Shown here: one piece after another, positions 27,197-39,789 of the stretch
Layout of the letters: every line of letters begins with the position of its first letter
Numbering within the stretch: the first letter of the stretch is position 1
From: Apostichopus japonicus
Lineage: Eukaryota > Echinodermata > Holothuroidea > Aspidochirotida > Stichopodidae
Assembly (NCBI RefSeq): GCF_037975245.1
Contig: NC_092569.1
Coordinates: 10,337,001 to 10,401,000, forward strand
Direction of reading: 5' to 3'
DNA: 64,000 bases
The notes under the pieces: generated by a model
Told to the model about the DNA's origin: nothing
What the model saw: the letters and a program-made list of their open reading frames with translations, nothing else
Databases searched by the model: none
Translations under genes and position numbers: made by a program

Positions 27197-27728
27197 TTCT
27201 TGAAGGGGGGGAGAGGGGGGATCCTTATAATGGAAAACCAAACCCAGAATCATCTTAAAAATGAATATTTAATACTGAGGCCACGACAAAGATTTTAGCG
27301 AGAGTTTGATCCAACCTGATTTATTGCAGACTTAGGGGGTGGGGGGGAGGGGGATACTAATAATGGAAAACCAAACCCAGCAGCATCTCAACATGAATAT
27401 TTAATACCGAGGCTACGACAAAGATTTTAGCGAGAGTTTGATCCAACCTGATTTATTGCAGACTTAGGGGGTGGGGGGGAGGGGGATACTAATAATGGAA
27501 AACCAAACCCAGCAGCATCTCAACATGAATATTTAATACCGAGGCTACGACAAAGATTTTAGCGAGAGTTTGATCCAACCTGATTTATTGCAGACTTAGG
27601 GGGTGGGGGGGAGGGGGATACTAATAATGGAAAACCAAACCCAGCAGCATCTCAACATGAATATTTAATACCGAGGCTACGACAAAGATTTTAGCGAGAG
27701 TTTGATCCAACCTGATTTATTGCAGACT
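27197..27728. repeat. 132-bp tandem repeat, four units, each with a G-tract
   Basis: GACTTA recurs at 27329, 27461, 27593 and 27725, which gives a 132-bp period. Three right-hand units are nearly identical; the first (from 27197) is diverged. Units begin with G5-T-G7-A-G5 at 27335-27353, 27467-27485 and 27599-27617, then share AATGGAAAACCAAACCCAGC and TTTAGCGAGAGTTTGATCC. The last unit lacks the G-tract. Confidence 0.95.
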
Positions 27729-30339
27729 TAAAACTTAATCTCCTGCAAATCCCCCACAAAAGTTCCTACACTCCTAATTAAGCAGTTTCGGGGTGATTTT
27801 TTTTTTTAATTTGTATCATTTCTCTTCCCACTGATGCTAAACTTGCAACCTAAAAGACGTCATTACCTTGACTTATCAAGTTTTATTTCAAAATAATACA
27901 ATAAAGTATTAATTCAGTAAAAAATCATATTTTTCAATGGAATACATTTCAGTGAGGAAAAATGCTTTTAAAGTGGTTGTACATTTTGGTGATGTCTGAA
28001 CACGAGTGTACATTACTTGACCAATATACTCTCTCTCAGTAGCGGGATATATGCATTTTTATCTGAAGAAAGCTGTCATGGACTGGGGAAGGAGCCTAAC
28101 TAGAGAGATTATCCCTTTGATTTTCTGATGGGGGGGGGGAATGGAATTTGAAGGATAGTACCTTCATGAAAATGGGACCAAACTTGATGTTAAAAAAAAG
28201 GATCAATCTAGCAGTATCAGTTGAATTAGGACTAGTTAATAAATTTGAAGTTAACTAGAGGACCAATTCACCTTCAAGGAAGTTTGTTAACACTGTCTTT
28301 AATATTACAAATTTGTCAGACCAACTGTACCTAAAAATCCAGATATCTTTCAAAATCCAGTTAATCCAACAGATTCTTAAAGTATATGAAAGAGCAAAAG
28401 AGGAAACGTCCTGGGAAATCCAGAACAATGATGTAACCCTTCGAGGGCAATACTGATAATGCCTTGAATCTGTGACACTTATACATTCAAGCATGTTAAA
28501 CAATGCAACTCTTCTTTAACACAGGAAGAGTGCAATACAGAACCGGGGCATGGTATAGGATGGGGGGGTGGGGGAAACAGTGCTTTCAGGTACTCAATAA
28601 CATTAACAGTATTACAAAATGACAACTATGATGTCCTGTACACAGCTGGTATGCAGTCAGCCAGCTACCAAATTTGAAGAAATTTTCATAGAAATATTAT
28701 ATATCAGTTCATGAATAGTATGTGTATAGTGCTGCATATCATAACCATGGCTGAATTTATAACCAATAACATAAAAGTTAATCAATATGTGAGAAAATTT
28801 ATCCACAAGGTGTGCAGCCACAGCTGCTGAGCTGCTTCAATCTTTGTGTCTGATACCCAACGACGAGATGCAGGCTTCTGAAATATTGTACAGGTCCGAC
28901 TGGATATTATATGTCTCGTCATGTAAGGGTATGACTGTATATCAACAGTCTCCAAAGGACCAAATTCAGCTCATTCCACTCTCTTATAATCTCATCAGGT
29001 AGTTTTGAGATCTGAGGGGTTCACGGGTTGGAAAGTGACAATGTGGAACATTTAATTCTCATGATTGAGTGAGCTGGCTTTGTTCGTAGCTTGAAGACAC
29101 AAGATCTTTCTTAACCAACAGATTCTTTGACGATTCTACTTTCTTTACAATATTTGACATTAAACGTTTCTCTACACAGAGTCATTTTTTTCTCTTTTTG
29201 TTAAAGGTGTTCATTTTTTTCAACTCCGAGGTGTTTTAAATTCAAAACACTAAAAGAGACAAAAACTTCAACATAAAAGAGAATACAATGCCATCTTGAT
29301 ATAATCCTGTTTCTTTGTAAATAGTATTTGGGGGTGAAGATGACATATTCTCCGATCTTTTGAAACTTCTGACATATATTTCCAGGCCAATTATGCAACC
29401 CTTCCACTTAACAAGTGAGGTGAGATGCAAACATCTGCACTTTTCTTCTAAAAGCCGTATTTCCTTTAAGACCTTTCGATTTCGCATCATATGAATATGC
29501 ATAAAGTCCCCCTTAGCGAAAAAAAATTACGCACATGGAAGACCTTGAAGCGTGCAGGATCTAAATCTGAATAAATATGCTGCATTAGGTATACATCTGA
29601 ATTTTAAACCTGTGTGAATCCCTTCCAATATATATACATTTTTTTGGAAAAGTTAGAAGAGATGGAAAGACCTGGAAAATGTGACCAGTTTGACATCTTG
29701 ACAGGTGGAAGGGTTGCTTGCACGATGATATGGATGTTTACACACAAGTACAACTCTATCAGTCTATGAGAATATCATACACTAAATAGTTAAGTTCATC
29801 TACTACATATCTTAAATGTCAAGTACATATTATAACCAATTGTACTTTACATGAATATGAGATGCGGTGTGCACATGCACTTAAGTGTCTGTGAAGTCGT
29901 GTGAGATGAAGAAAAAAGGCTCTCAAAAAGGGGGAAGAAAAGTAAGATGAGTACAGAGGGGGGGGGGGGGAGGGTGGAGGAGGGTGATGATGAAACGACA
30001 GAGATTATGTAACTAATATCATTCTTGAACAAGAAACAAAGGCTACCGTATGTGTACAGAACTTTCAAAGGCGAAACAGGGGGAAAAAGGTTCACTTGTT
30101 GAATTTTAATTCGTGTATTCTACATTTTCCGGTAACTAATATTACAGGCATTACAGTTAACTTTCATTCCAATTTCACCACCATTGTTATGTAATGATGT
30201 CTCATGGAAATTAAAAGCAGAGTGGAGTCACATTTGCATTATCAGTCACGAGGAACTAGTGTGAAGTAGATTTCAAATGGCGCAAACTTGCAAAAACTAC
30301 ATACTACAAGGGCCGGAGGTCAAAGAAGGACTTAATAAA
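27729..30339. other. Non-coding stretch with poly-G tracts
   Basis: Contains G-runs of nine or more at about 28131 and 29958. Open frames of 60-86 codons show no recognisable similarity. No exon, RNA gene or element was supported. Confidence 0.4.
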
Positions 30340-30700
30340 GGAAGGGATTATGGCCATGGGGACGTTGAAACGGACTCCCGTGTAGGGGGGATCTCACGGT
30401 CCTCCCCCAGAAATATTTAAACGTTACATGGTGCATTCTTAGGCATATTTAGACTATAAATGAGGTCTATAATTAGCTTTAAACACAATGTTGTTCAAAT
30501 ATTCTCTTCATTTTTTAATTTTTTTTATGTGTGGTTGAAAGGGTGGTCTACACCCCTAGCAGTGGTCTTCTTCTTCCCGAGCTGAAAGTGAAATGCCCCC
30601 CCAACTTCAGGAACCATTTTTGCCCAACTGACAATGGACCCTCCCCTGTTGCGCATACCACTGAAGGTGACCGCAACTTACCGTTTATAAATTTTAAGAG
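30340..30700 (+). repeat. Dispersed repeat family, member 1
   Basis: Shares, in the same order, ATGGTGCATTCT, a block ending GGTCTATAATTAG, a TTCTTCCC block and a CTGACAATG block with 35480-35790. In both cases a poly-G tract precedes the first block. The two copies differ by many substitutions and indels. The element class is unknown; no ends were identified. Confidence 0.6.
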
Positions 30701-31119
30701 AAAGAATATATAGTTTACTATATATGTAGCAACACATCAGTCACAGATCACTCAAATTTCTGATTGAGCTGTCAATAATTGGCATGAATAATGCAATTAT
30801 CTAAGTAAGTACAAGATTGTTTTAAAAACAGTGATATTTCCTCTGATTTTTTTTACAAATCAATGCTAAACTAACTAACCTTATTTACAACCTTATTTTT
30901 CAGGTATACAGAGGTTAACACCTTTTCTGAAAACAAAGTGAAAGTCACCACTGTTGCATACATTTTTTTGTTAAATTAAACCTCATGAATAATTCAGGAA
31001 ATAATATATCTTTACACTAGGGAGCAACCTGTGAATGAGGTATTTAGTCTGTAGTGGTGCAAGTGGTTGTGCTGGGAGTTTTGTAATATCCAGTAGGTCT
31101 ATATATTAAGAGAGAGATA

Positions 31120-31195
31120 TAGATATATAGGATTTAAACCCATGCCTCCTGCTTTATATTCAGACACCCTAACTAAGTCTACAAGCTATGAACAC
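31120..31195 (-). mobile_element. Degenerate tRNA-like SINE head fragment
   Basis: On the minus strand, GTTAGGGTGTC is followed about 30 bp later by GGCATGGGTTTAAATCC. This spacing and wording resemble the A and B boxes of a tRNA-related SINE head. No body or tail was identified. The call is tentative. Confidence 0.3.
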
Positions 31196-31258
31196 TGATT
31201 GAATGTTCAGATGTTGGAAACCTGTTAAGGTCCTAATTCCACTGTAGTCACCTGTCAC

Positions 31259-31261
<3 letters not shown>

Positions 31262-31294
<33 letters not shown>
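31262..31294. repeat. (AT)n microsatellite
   Basis: Uninterrupted AT dinucleotides seen directly. Confidence 0.9.
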
Positions 31295-31297
<3 letters not shown>

Positions 31298-31502
31298 CAT
31301 AACTAGTCAACTACCACATGATAAACGGTGCTATTGGTGCTGCATGTACTACACGGTGCTACATGTACTGTTGATTCTGTATAGTCAACACCTTGCAACC
31401 ACCCTGTACAGAGAATTCAAATAGTGTTCTCAAACTGCTTTATATTTATGAAGAAAGCTGTTGTTGGTTAATACATCAATGTTAGAATAGAAGATCTAAA
31501 TG

Positions 31503-31537
31503 CTGATGTTTCAATTCTAGTAGGATCTTCTTCAAAG
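31503..31537 (-). ncRNA. Degenerate hammerhead-like motif, single copy
   Basis: Read on the minus strand this contains TTTGAAGAAGATCC, a short loop, then a partner strand ending TTGAAACATCAG. This is the same pattern as the better-preserved motif at 35198-35237. The stem is partly broken (AGAAT opposite GATCC), so activity is unlikely. The relation to Penelope-type retroelement ribozymes is inference. Confidence 0.3.
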
Positions 31538-32142
31538 TTTACCTTGAAAGAGGATTCCACCGGGATTGATCTATCAAAGCATCAACCGCTTCTTACTTTG
31601 ATAAATAATTCTCTTTCATATCTGACTACTAATTTAAACCGACAGTAAAGTAGCATATCAAATGACACCACAAATTGAAATATCAAAGGATACTAATTTA
31701 GCGCTTCGAGATCGTGAAGAAGACCTAATTCATATGGGATTGCTGATCCAACGAAGGTCACCCACGTTAAAACCATCACGATGTTTCCTGAAAATAACTC
31801 CGCAGAACCATAGTTCGGTCACTCCCTGAATGGCAAATGAGGAAGGAGGAGGATTCAGTGGGTGGAGTCTGTTAGGATTGAGTAGGATTGAGGGCGCAGT
31901 GCTAATATGTTACCAGATAGTAGGTTAGGTAGATAAGGAAAGTGCATAAGTAGTGTGGAGACAAGTAGGAGAGGAGCAAAGTAAATACACCAATTACTGC
32001 ACCAGTCGGTTATAAAAGAACAGTAAAGTTATGTTTTGAGATCTTTATAGATGTATCACACATGTACCATTAATACATTGCAAAACTATAGTCTATTCAG
32101 TAAAAAAAAAAAGAAACAAGCACACAAGCACACAACTAACAG
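31538..32142. other. Non-coding stretch, nothing recognised
   Basis: AT-rich with an A-tract at 32102; no gene or mobile element supported. Confidence 0.4.
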
Positions 32143-32895
32143 CTCTAGGTACAAGAATAGTGTTAGTATACTGTATATAATCAGCTCTCTAGAGGTACAA
32201 GAATAGTGTTAGTATATATAATCAGCTTTATTATCAGCTCTGGGTACAAGAATAGTGTTAGTATATAATCAACTCTAGGTATAAGAATAGTGTATATCAT
32301 CAGCTCTAGACCTACAAGAATAGTGTTAGTATATAATCAGCTCTAGGTACAAGAATAGTGTTAGTATATAATCAACTCTAGGTATAAGAATAGTGTATAT
32401 CATCAGCTCTAGACCTACAACAATAGTGTTAGTATATAATCAGCTCTAGGTACAAGAATAGTGTTAGTATATAATCAACTCTAGGTATAAGAATAGTATA
32501 TTATCAGCTCTATTTACAAGAATAGTGTATATTATCAGCTCTAGGTACAAGAATAGTGTTAGTATATAAACAACTCTAGGTACAAGAATAGTTTTGGAAT
32601 ATAATCAGCTCTAGGTACAAGAATAGTGTAATCAGCTCTAGGTACAAGAATAGTGTAATCAGCTCTAGGTACAAGAATAGTGTAATCAGCTCTAGGTACA
32701 AGAATAGTGTAATCAGCTCTAGGTACAAGAATAGTGTAATCAGCTCTAGGTACAAGAATAGTGTAATCAGCTCTAGGTACAAGAATAGTGTAATCAGCTC
32801 TAGGTACAAGAATAGTGTAATCAGCTCTAGGTACAAGAATAGTGTAATCAGCTCTAGGTACAAGAATAGTGTTAGTATATATATATATATAATCA
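32143..32895. repeat. 27-bp minisatellite with longer degenerate units
   Basis: From 32607 to about 32870 there are about ten near-identical 27-bp units containing AGCTCTAGGTACAAGAATAG. Upstream (32143-32606) the same core occurs in units of about 35-45 bp with an inserted TTAGTATATA segment. Since 27 is a multiple of three, two overlapping minus-strand frames of 116 and 106 codons stay open with 9-residue repeats (TILVPRADY and its frame-shifted sister). These are repeat artefacts. Confidence 0.95.
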
Positions 32896-35116
32896 AAGGG
32901 TAAAAGCAATCTTAAAGCAGCTTCCTTGTTTCTTTATCTCTTTTAATTTATATCATTTTCCGATGCAGTTAGGATACCATAACGATGCATGTCTTGTACA
33001 ATTTCACTATACTTTACAAATCTGTACAATATACCTTGGATGAGAAAATGTTGAGAATCCAATCCATTCAAATTTAGTAATTATCATCTCATTGACCTTC
33101 ATATGGTGTCAAAAATGTAAGGGGGGGAGGGGCGATGGGCGGGGTGTCATACAATAATTTCCATCAACGCAATCTCAATTTGAGAAATGTTTAATCGGTT
33201 GTGTGAAATTGCTCAGCAAACGAAGAGAGCTGCTTTGAAGTATCAAGCTCGTTTAACCTTTGAAAAAGAGAATAAGAGATGAGAGAAACCACCTACAAAG
33301 ATCATCTCTGAAGTGTTTGTCAAATATTAATGTTTAAGCTATATCTTTGTTTCTGATGAAAACTTGCAGAGCCTGGCCAGCAGAACATTGATGGAGTAAT
33401 GCCTAGAAATTAGAGTAAAAGTGAAAGGTCAATTACAGCTCAATTTGATACATTCTGCAATCACATTTCCTCAAAACATTTTCATAGGAGCTACAGTACT
33501 GTGTGAAAAAAACTGCTATGGGTTTCATTATTTCAAAGTCACGCCAATATCTATGCAGTTTATAAATCTAGACCAAAATTTTTCAAAATTTATGATTTAT
33601 ATGCATCAATAGCAAGTATAGAGATTTATTATTGCATTCAAACCCCTGAAATATAGTGTATCATCCATCAGTTTCATTTTCTACTTTTCATCCAAATGAT
33701 TCCCATGCCAATACCAGTCACCAGAATGTTATCAATTGATGTTATCGCGTTGGAAAGATAATTACTTTCTTATGTTGGTTCTAAAATGTTTTATTTTTTT
33801 CTTCTTCTTCTTCTTCACTCCAAATGATCGCAATAACTGGTTTAATATTTATGAGGGATCATATGATTTAACGTTTTTTTGAAGGTCACAAGAAAATTGA
33901 AATATCACTGAATGTAAGAGATCTACAGTACTGTACAAGTTTGTATATAAATATATTTTTATGGAACGTTCAACTTCCAACCAGAGTTTCTACAATTACA
34001 GGCCATTACCTGTCAGTATCATAACAATGATAGCACATTAGAGGATAAAGAAATGGTCAGGAAGGGGGTGGGGTGGGGTTTGAGGGCGGGGTATCACTCA
34101 ATACCGATTATATTTCAGTGCTTGTCCATGGTTCCTACAGCAAACAGTTGACATCCTTTAGGCTCGTGCTTCAAACATGAATATTGTTTAAAATGTTTAA
34201 ACTTAAGGATTCTTGTTCTTCAAATATCACCTGTACTGTAGGTAGATTTTATTTCTGACCAGCAAACAGTTAACATTCTACCTTAATTTTCAGCAACTAT
34301 TTATAAATGTGTAAAAAGTCCATTCTTTGTATAATTATTCAGAGATCTTGTTTCATTTCTTGAATGCACCAATGAATAATATTGTACAGTACTGTACACG
34401 TTCATCTAAATGTTACAATGCAATTTACACAATTTACACAATGATAATTTTTTCTCCTTTGACACTTTATTCTTCAAGTATCATCCACGTGTCTTTGTCT
34501 TATATTCAGATTTAAGCAGTATTTGAAACACACATATTTTTCAGAATCTTCAAGGACCAAATTTCAATGTAACGATGCAACTTTGGTCCCCGGAAATTTT
34601 CGTTGTGGATTACTTATAGTGTGGCAAAGTATCTGAAGGTTTGTAGACAATATACACTTACAAGTATGATTATCTCAGTTTATACTGTACTTGTTGTAAT
34701 CTTTTGAACATCAAAGCAAATAAGGAGTGTGACCATGGCAACACACCTTTCAATGGGTGTAAGAACATCTGTGCTCAGTATAGGCCTACAGTACCTCTAT
34801 AGTATAGTAGGGTTATATGTATACTTCTGAAAACCAAACTGTTTAGTGCTTTACTAATCAGGTACTGTTTAAGTAATACATCCAGCACACTGTGCATACT
34901 GTAATGTGAGCTTGGTACAAGGAAAATATTCCATAAGAACACTGGGAAGAGGCAAGAACTTAAGGAAACGGTGAAATTATTTTTTTATTTCTAACTTTTA
35001 ACCACGTATGCAGTATATAATGTAGATAAATTACACACAGTACAGTACAGTAGGCATATGTCTCTAGCACATAAAATATCAAAATGCTTATCCACTAGAG
35101 AGCCTGTGTAAGAGAA
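32896..35116. other. Non-coding stretch, nothing recognised
   Basis: Short frames only, plus G-rich patches at 33120-33145 and 34062-34090. No element or gene supported. Confidence 0.4.
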
Positions 35117-35252
35117 TGTGTAAAAGTAAGTTGGCCTGACGTTTCGATCCTAGCAGGATCTTCTTCAAAGGCTAAAATGATTTTTTAGCATTTTTAGCCT
35201 GTGAAGAAGATCCTGCTAGGATTGAAACGTCAGGCCAACTTACTTTTACACA
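35117..35252. repeat. Near-perfect palindrome, 61-bp arms, 14-nt loop
   Basis: Bases 35117-35177 pair with 35192-35252, with only two mismatches (35146/35223 and 35168/35201). Each arm carries the hammerhead-like motif described separately. Any transcript through here would fold into a long hairpin. It could be two inverted copies of a transposon terminus, or a foldback element; no target duplication is obvious. Confidence 0.95.
35198..35237 (+). ncRNA. Hammerhead-ribozyme-like motif (inverted pair)
   Basis: Layout 5' to 3': an outer strand GCCTG; then TGAAGA (35202-35207), matching UGANGA of the hammerhead core; an extra A; a helix GATCC/GGATT with loop TGCTA; GAAA (35224-35227); CGTC; and the outer partner CAGGC. 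An ACGT at 35227-35230 could pair only with another copy, as in small dimer-cleaving hammerheads described for Penelope-like elements (established knowledge). Departures: the core C before UGA is G here (T in the left arm), and there is one extra A before helix II. The left arm (minus strand) has a perfect GATCC/GGATC helix. Probably a decayed copy. Confidence 0.4.
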
Positions 35253-35479
35253 TAAAATATCACATAAAGAAGAAGAAAAGTGGTATTTGTGTAAAATAGT
35301 GGTCACTGGCAGACAAAGTACTATATGGTAATTATGGCACTAGACCATCCAATCTTACCTACAGTGTAGCCTTCAGTGTCATGTATACAATTTCCAAGTT
35401 AAGGCAGGATGCCAATTTTTAAATCCCACCACTGATTTTACAGGGTAAGAGCATAAACCATTACAGCAGAGACGAACCA

Positions 35480-35790
35480 AGACTTATATAAAGGAGGGTG
35501 GTAACCCTTGGGGGGGGGGGGAGGTGGTTGAACCAAATGGTGCATTCTAAGTAATATATACTAGACAGTAAATTGGGTCTTTAATTAGGATGAAATGCCA
35601 GGCTGAACTAATTAATCTTTAAATGTTGAAAAGGGTTGTACATCTTGTTTACCAGAAGGAATGGTCTAATTCTTCCCCCAACTGAATGTAAAATCCTTCC
35701 CCTTGACCATTTCCCGCCCACCCCCCACTCCCACCCCCCTCTCCCACTGACTGACAATGAAGGGTATACTTCTAATACAGATCGAATAAC
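35480..35790 (+). repeat. Dispersed repeat family, member 2
   Basis: Shares the ordered blocks ATGGTGCATTCT, GGTCTTTAATTAG, TTCTTCCCCC and CTGACAATGA with 30340-30700, again preceded by a poly-G run (35510-35522). Small plus and minus frames through it (77 and 82 codons) have no recognisable product. Confidence 0.6.
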
Positions 35791-38700
35791 TACACTGATA
35801 CCGCTTCGGTATGAATCAAACCTGGGTGTCACTGTACCTGACATACCTGTAGTCAATGTGCAGGATTAAAAACATGGTCAATTTTGATTCTGCTGAATAT
35901 TGTACATAACTACTGTATCTACAGTATGTACACAAAAATTAACCTGAAACCATTATAATACAGTTTGTAACTTACCTTTTAACCAGGCATCTGGTGTAAT
36001 AAGTGACCATAATCAGATTACAACAGGGGGCTATCTACACAGATGGACATGGATGATGTATACATCTATGAAGGAAAGAGTTTTGGTTGTGCCACAGACG
36101 ATAGAGCACACTGGCACAGTATGGTCCTGTAGCATGAAGGTGAAGCATCGTATATACTAACACCCAAAGAACACAAAAGAGGATCAAATAGGCTGGAAAC
36201 AAAACCACCTGGTCCTTTCAAATGAGCTCTTCATGAAATGCAAACACTTCCAACGCAGAGAAGACAAAGAGAGGAAGAGTCCGGCAGATTGCTGATTCTT
36301 GCCCTGTGTAGTATCATACTGTACATGGGTGACAACCTGATGATTGCTGTTCTCCGAATAAACGGAAACACCACAATATTCTACGGAATGGATACAGCGA
36401 ATTAGCTAGATTAAAACTGCAACAGGAAAAAACCCATTAGGGTCAATCATATCATCGACTTCCTTTCAATCCCGCAGTGATATGTAACAAACTTTATTTC
36501 ACTGAGCATGGAGATACTTACAGTGGAGAGAAGCCCAATTGTTAACTAGATTTTGCTCTCTATCCGCTAGTCCACATTAAAGAGATGATACTGCGAAATT
36601 GGTCACAGCTCTGCATTGAATCAAACTGAAGTTGACTGTATAAAGAGTAATTGCATATAAAATTCGTATGTGAGACACATATGGTATCACCTGAAGTTTG
36701 TTCCATACATTTCATCAAACAGCACATTGATATTAATCCCAGATGATCGATTTTAGTAGGGTGGCCAGTACAATGGCTTATTATGTACACTATTTAGATT
36801 TGGTTGCAAAGGAAATGCTTTACAATGTTTTGGGATCAACCTTTTGATAACGGTTTGCTATAGAACTTTCAGAATCTAACAAACAGTTGTATCTAGCGTG
36901 CTATTGAAAGGAACAACAGCTGCAAACTTCACATCAACTTCAAGTAAAAGCACTCATGCATATAGAGTACATATTACAATGTGTACTCAAAATAACAATA
37001 AAAAATTATGCTAGTTCAAGCATTTTCATGTTTCGCTACAACTATAACAACATACAGGTGTACACTATTCAATACATACTGCAATGTTCAGTCACTACAC
37101 ACAACTGCTCTTGCAGTCTCGTAATAGTTCCCTTGTTAAACAGTTCATCCCTATGTACACATGTGCACACCTGCGGTACAATGTAATGCTAAAGACAAGA
37201 AAACTCCCATTGTTCCATTGTTCCATTGAAGAAAAAAGCAACGTTGCAATATGACCTAATTAGCCAATAATTATGCAACTTCACAAGATAAGATCGGCTG
37301 CATGTTCATGCCTTCTGAAAATCTGTTTTCAAGTCTCTGTACTTTGACCAGTACACTCAAAATGATATCATTTCATATAAACAACACACTTACCAGTCAT
37401 AAACACCTTTACGTCTCTCCTATACTGATTATGACAAAAAAAATCTAAAATGCGTTACTTATCAAGCAAAGCACCCATCCAAGACAAAACACCAGCGGAA
37501 TTCTGGAGAAACACTCGATTACACTACACCTCTACGGTAGACGTCGGCTAATGCACTGAACACACGGCTAAAGAAAACTTCGCTGCATGCCACCGTAGAT
37601 GATGCAGCCCGCTTAAAGAAGATTGACAGCGATTGGGTTAAAATTAAGTCAAAATTCCTCCGAGATGGCATCAACATGCGACGAGAAAAAACCCGACAAT
37701 TTGGCTCATTTAAATTCGAGCTGTGATTTCAACTGCAGGGCGATGGATGTGAGAGCCGAATAGACTCTTTTACCTGGAATGAAACAAAGCCGGTACTTCG
37801 CTCTGGTATGAACTTGCACTCAGTTGATTATATGTCTCCAGAAGAAGAAAAAAGTGAAAGAGCTACTAGTCGTATCATATATAAAACAGACTGTTAAGAG
37901 AGACTGGGTACCATAGGCTCGCCGCCGCGGTTGAGAAAATGTTGTATTGATTACATCGAAATACAGTTGTTTGTCGACTGCATCGTACCAGACGTGAGCC
38001 TCAAGAGGCTTTTTAAGTTTGTCTTAGCTGGCAGCACAATGAAGTCGGGTGGAACTGCCAAGTAATATATGTTGAACCATCAAATATTTTGTAAGGGAGA
38101 GTAAATATGCCCGAGTAAACTTATATTGACATTATCACTATAGCCTACTCAAGATTATAAACAAACTTGTATATGATGGGGAAAAAAAACATTTTTTTTT
38201 TTAAATTAGGTGGAGTAAACTATATGCATGACATTATCACTATAGCCTACTCATGATTAAAACCAACTTACATATGACAAAAAGAAAATCTTTTTATAAG
38301 TAGTGGAGGCAAGGGGGGGGGGACATATTGTGTTCTAAGGCGAGAATAACAATAGATTTGCATTAAGACTTTCTCCATCTTAACATTCTTTCTGCAGCTG
38401 GCACCAAAAGGACTAAATTTGCGCACGAAACAAGTGTCCGTACGGGGGTGCTACGCTAACTGCTGTAACTTACCTGTACAGTTTGCAATCAAGTATACCA
38501 ACAGTTTGTCCATGATACAGCCAACTAGAAAATACAAGATGTTTTGTGCATTCTGTGATCAAATGGCTCGTAACCTCATGCCCTACTTCCTTAAAGTGTG
38601 GGGGGGGGGGCTAAGATAGACCTTCGGTACAGTAATGTCATGCAGTCTTAATCATGAATCATGTAAATATTTATTGTGGAAAAATATGTATACAAAAAAA

Positions 38701-39789
38701 TGTTGTAGAAAGTGTTAGAAATAATGTTATGCATTCTGAATATACTTACTGATGTTCACACCATACTCATTGTGTTATTCAAGTACCATTTCATTTTTTT
38801 ATAATTTTGGTCAACAATTCTATCAGACCTGCCAAGTCCTCCTCAAATTAAGATTGCAACGACAGCGATAAGACTAATGAGACACACTCCAGGTAGGAAT
38901 TTATCACCCAAAGAAGATTTGAGGAGCTACAGTAGTAATGATTCTGTTGTTCTCTACATGTTGCCGCCCAGACACTTCTTATATTATTTAGTATATAAAT
39001 AAACCTTCAGAAAAATCCAACAACAACATGACTCATCAACGGTGTTCTTTAACATTGAGGTGAGTACACTGGTGAGCAATGATCCAACCAGGAATTGCAG
39101 GTTTCATTGAAGATATCATTGTTGCAAGAAAGTTAAAAGTTCTCCCCATATATGCTCCAACTGAGCAGTCTCAAGAGTTTCCACAACATCATGGAGAGAG
39201 AGTGAGAGACATGTGTTCAGTTCTTTAGACCTACGTGCTACTACTACTACTACAGCAAAATTCAGAAGAGAAATAAATTGACATCTTAACTTCATGGCAT
39301 GTACATCAATTGCAATACCCCAAAGAGAGAAAAGCTGAATTTCGACACATAACTTGATTATAGAATTCCTTTCAAGGCTACGTAGGACTGATACAAAATC
39401 ATGTAAAAAAACAGGTTTTTTCTTCTTTAATCAAATCCCTTCACGTTAATTATTCGTACATGGGGTACCTCCCTTGTGAGTGTTGGGAATTTTTACAGTA
39501 CTTTCATTAACATGTTGCATCATTCCATGACTAAATATGGTAATTAACAGTAGGTCACATCAAATGGCATACATTCAAAGCAGAGTGCATTTCACTTTCA
39601 AAACGTTTGAAAAAAAATGCAAGTTTTCATCTCGCTTGATTTACCGAAAATTGAGCACCAAATTCACAAGTATATGAAGTCACTTTCAAGTGACATCTTT
39701 GTTTTTTGAGTGATAAACTTTGAAGATCGATCGCTAAATTTAGCTTAAATAAATTCCTCCAACATGGGATAAGGTCAAGTATTGCGTTG
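35791..39789. other. Stretch without supported gene; candidate 5' exon region near 37,800
   Basis: Mostly AT-rich DNA. The interval 37450-38050 has raised CpG content. A TATA-like ATATATAAAAC lies at about 37879-37889. On the minus strand a possible first exon would run from about 37850 to a CAG/GTAAAA donor near 37775. On the plus strand, CpG-rich GCCGCCGCGG lies at about 37920. This could be a promoter, perhaps bidirectional, but no coding exon supports it. Poly-G tracts occur at 38308 and 38601. Confidence 0.25.

Noticed and set aside
32559-32909. Two minus-strand frames of 116 and 106 codons with 9-residue repeats
   Set aside because: By-product of a 27-bp minisatellite in two phases; no evidence of a gene.
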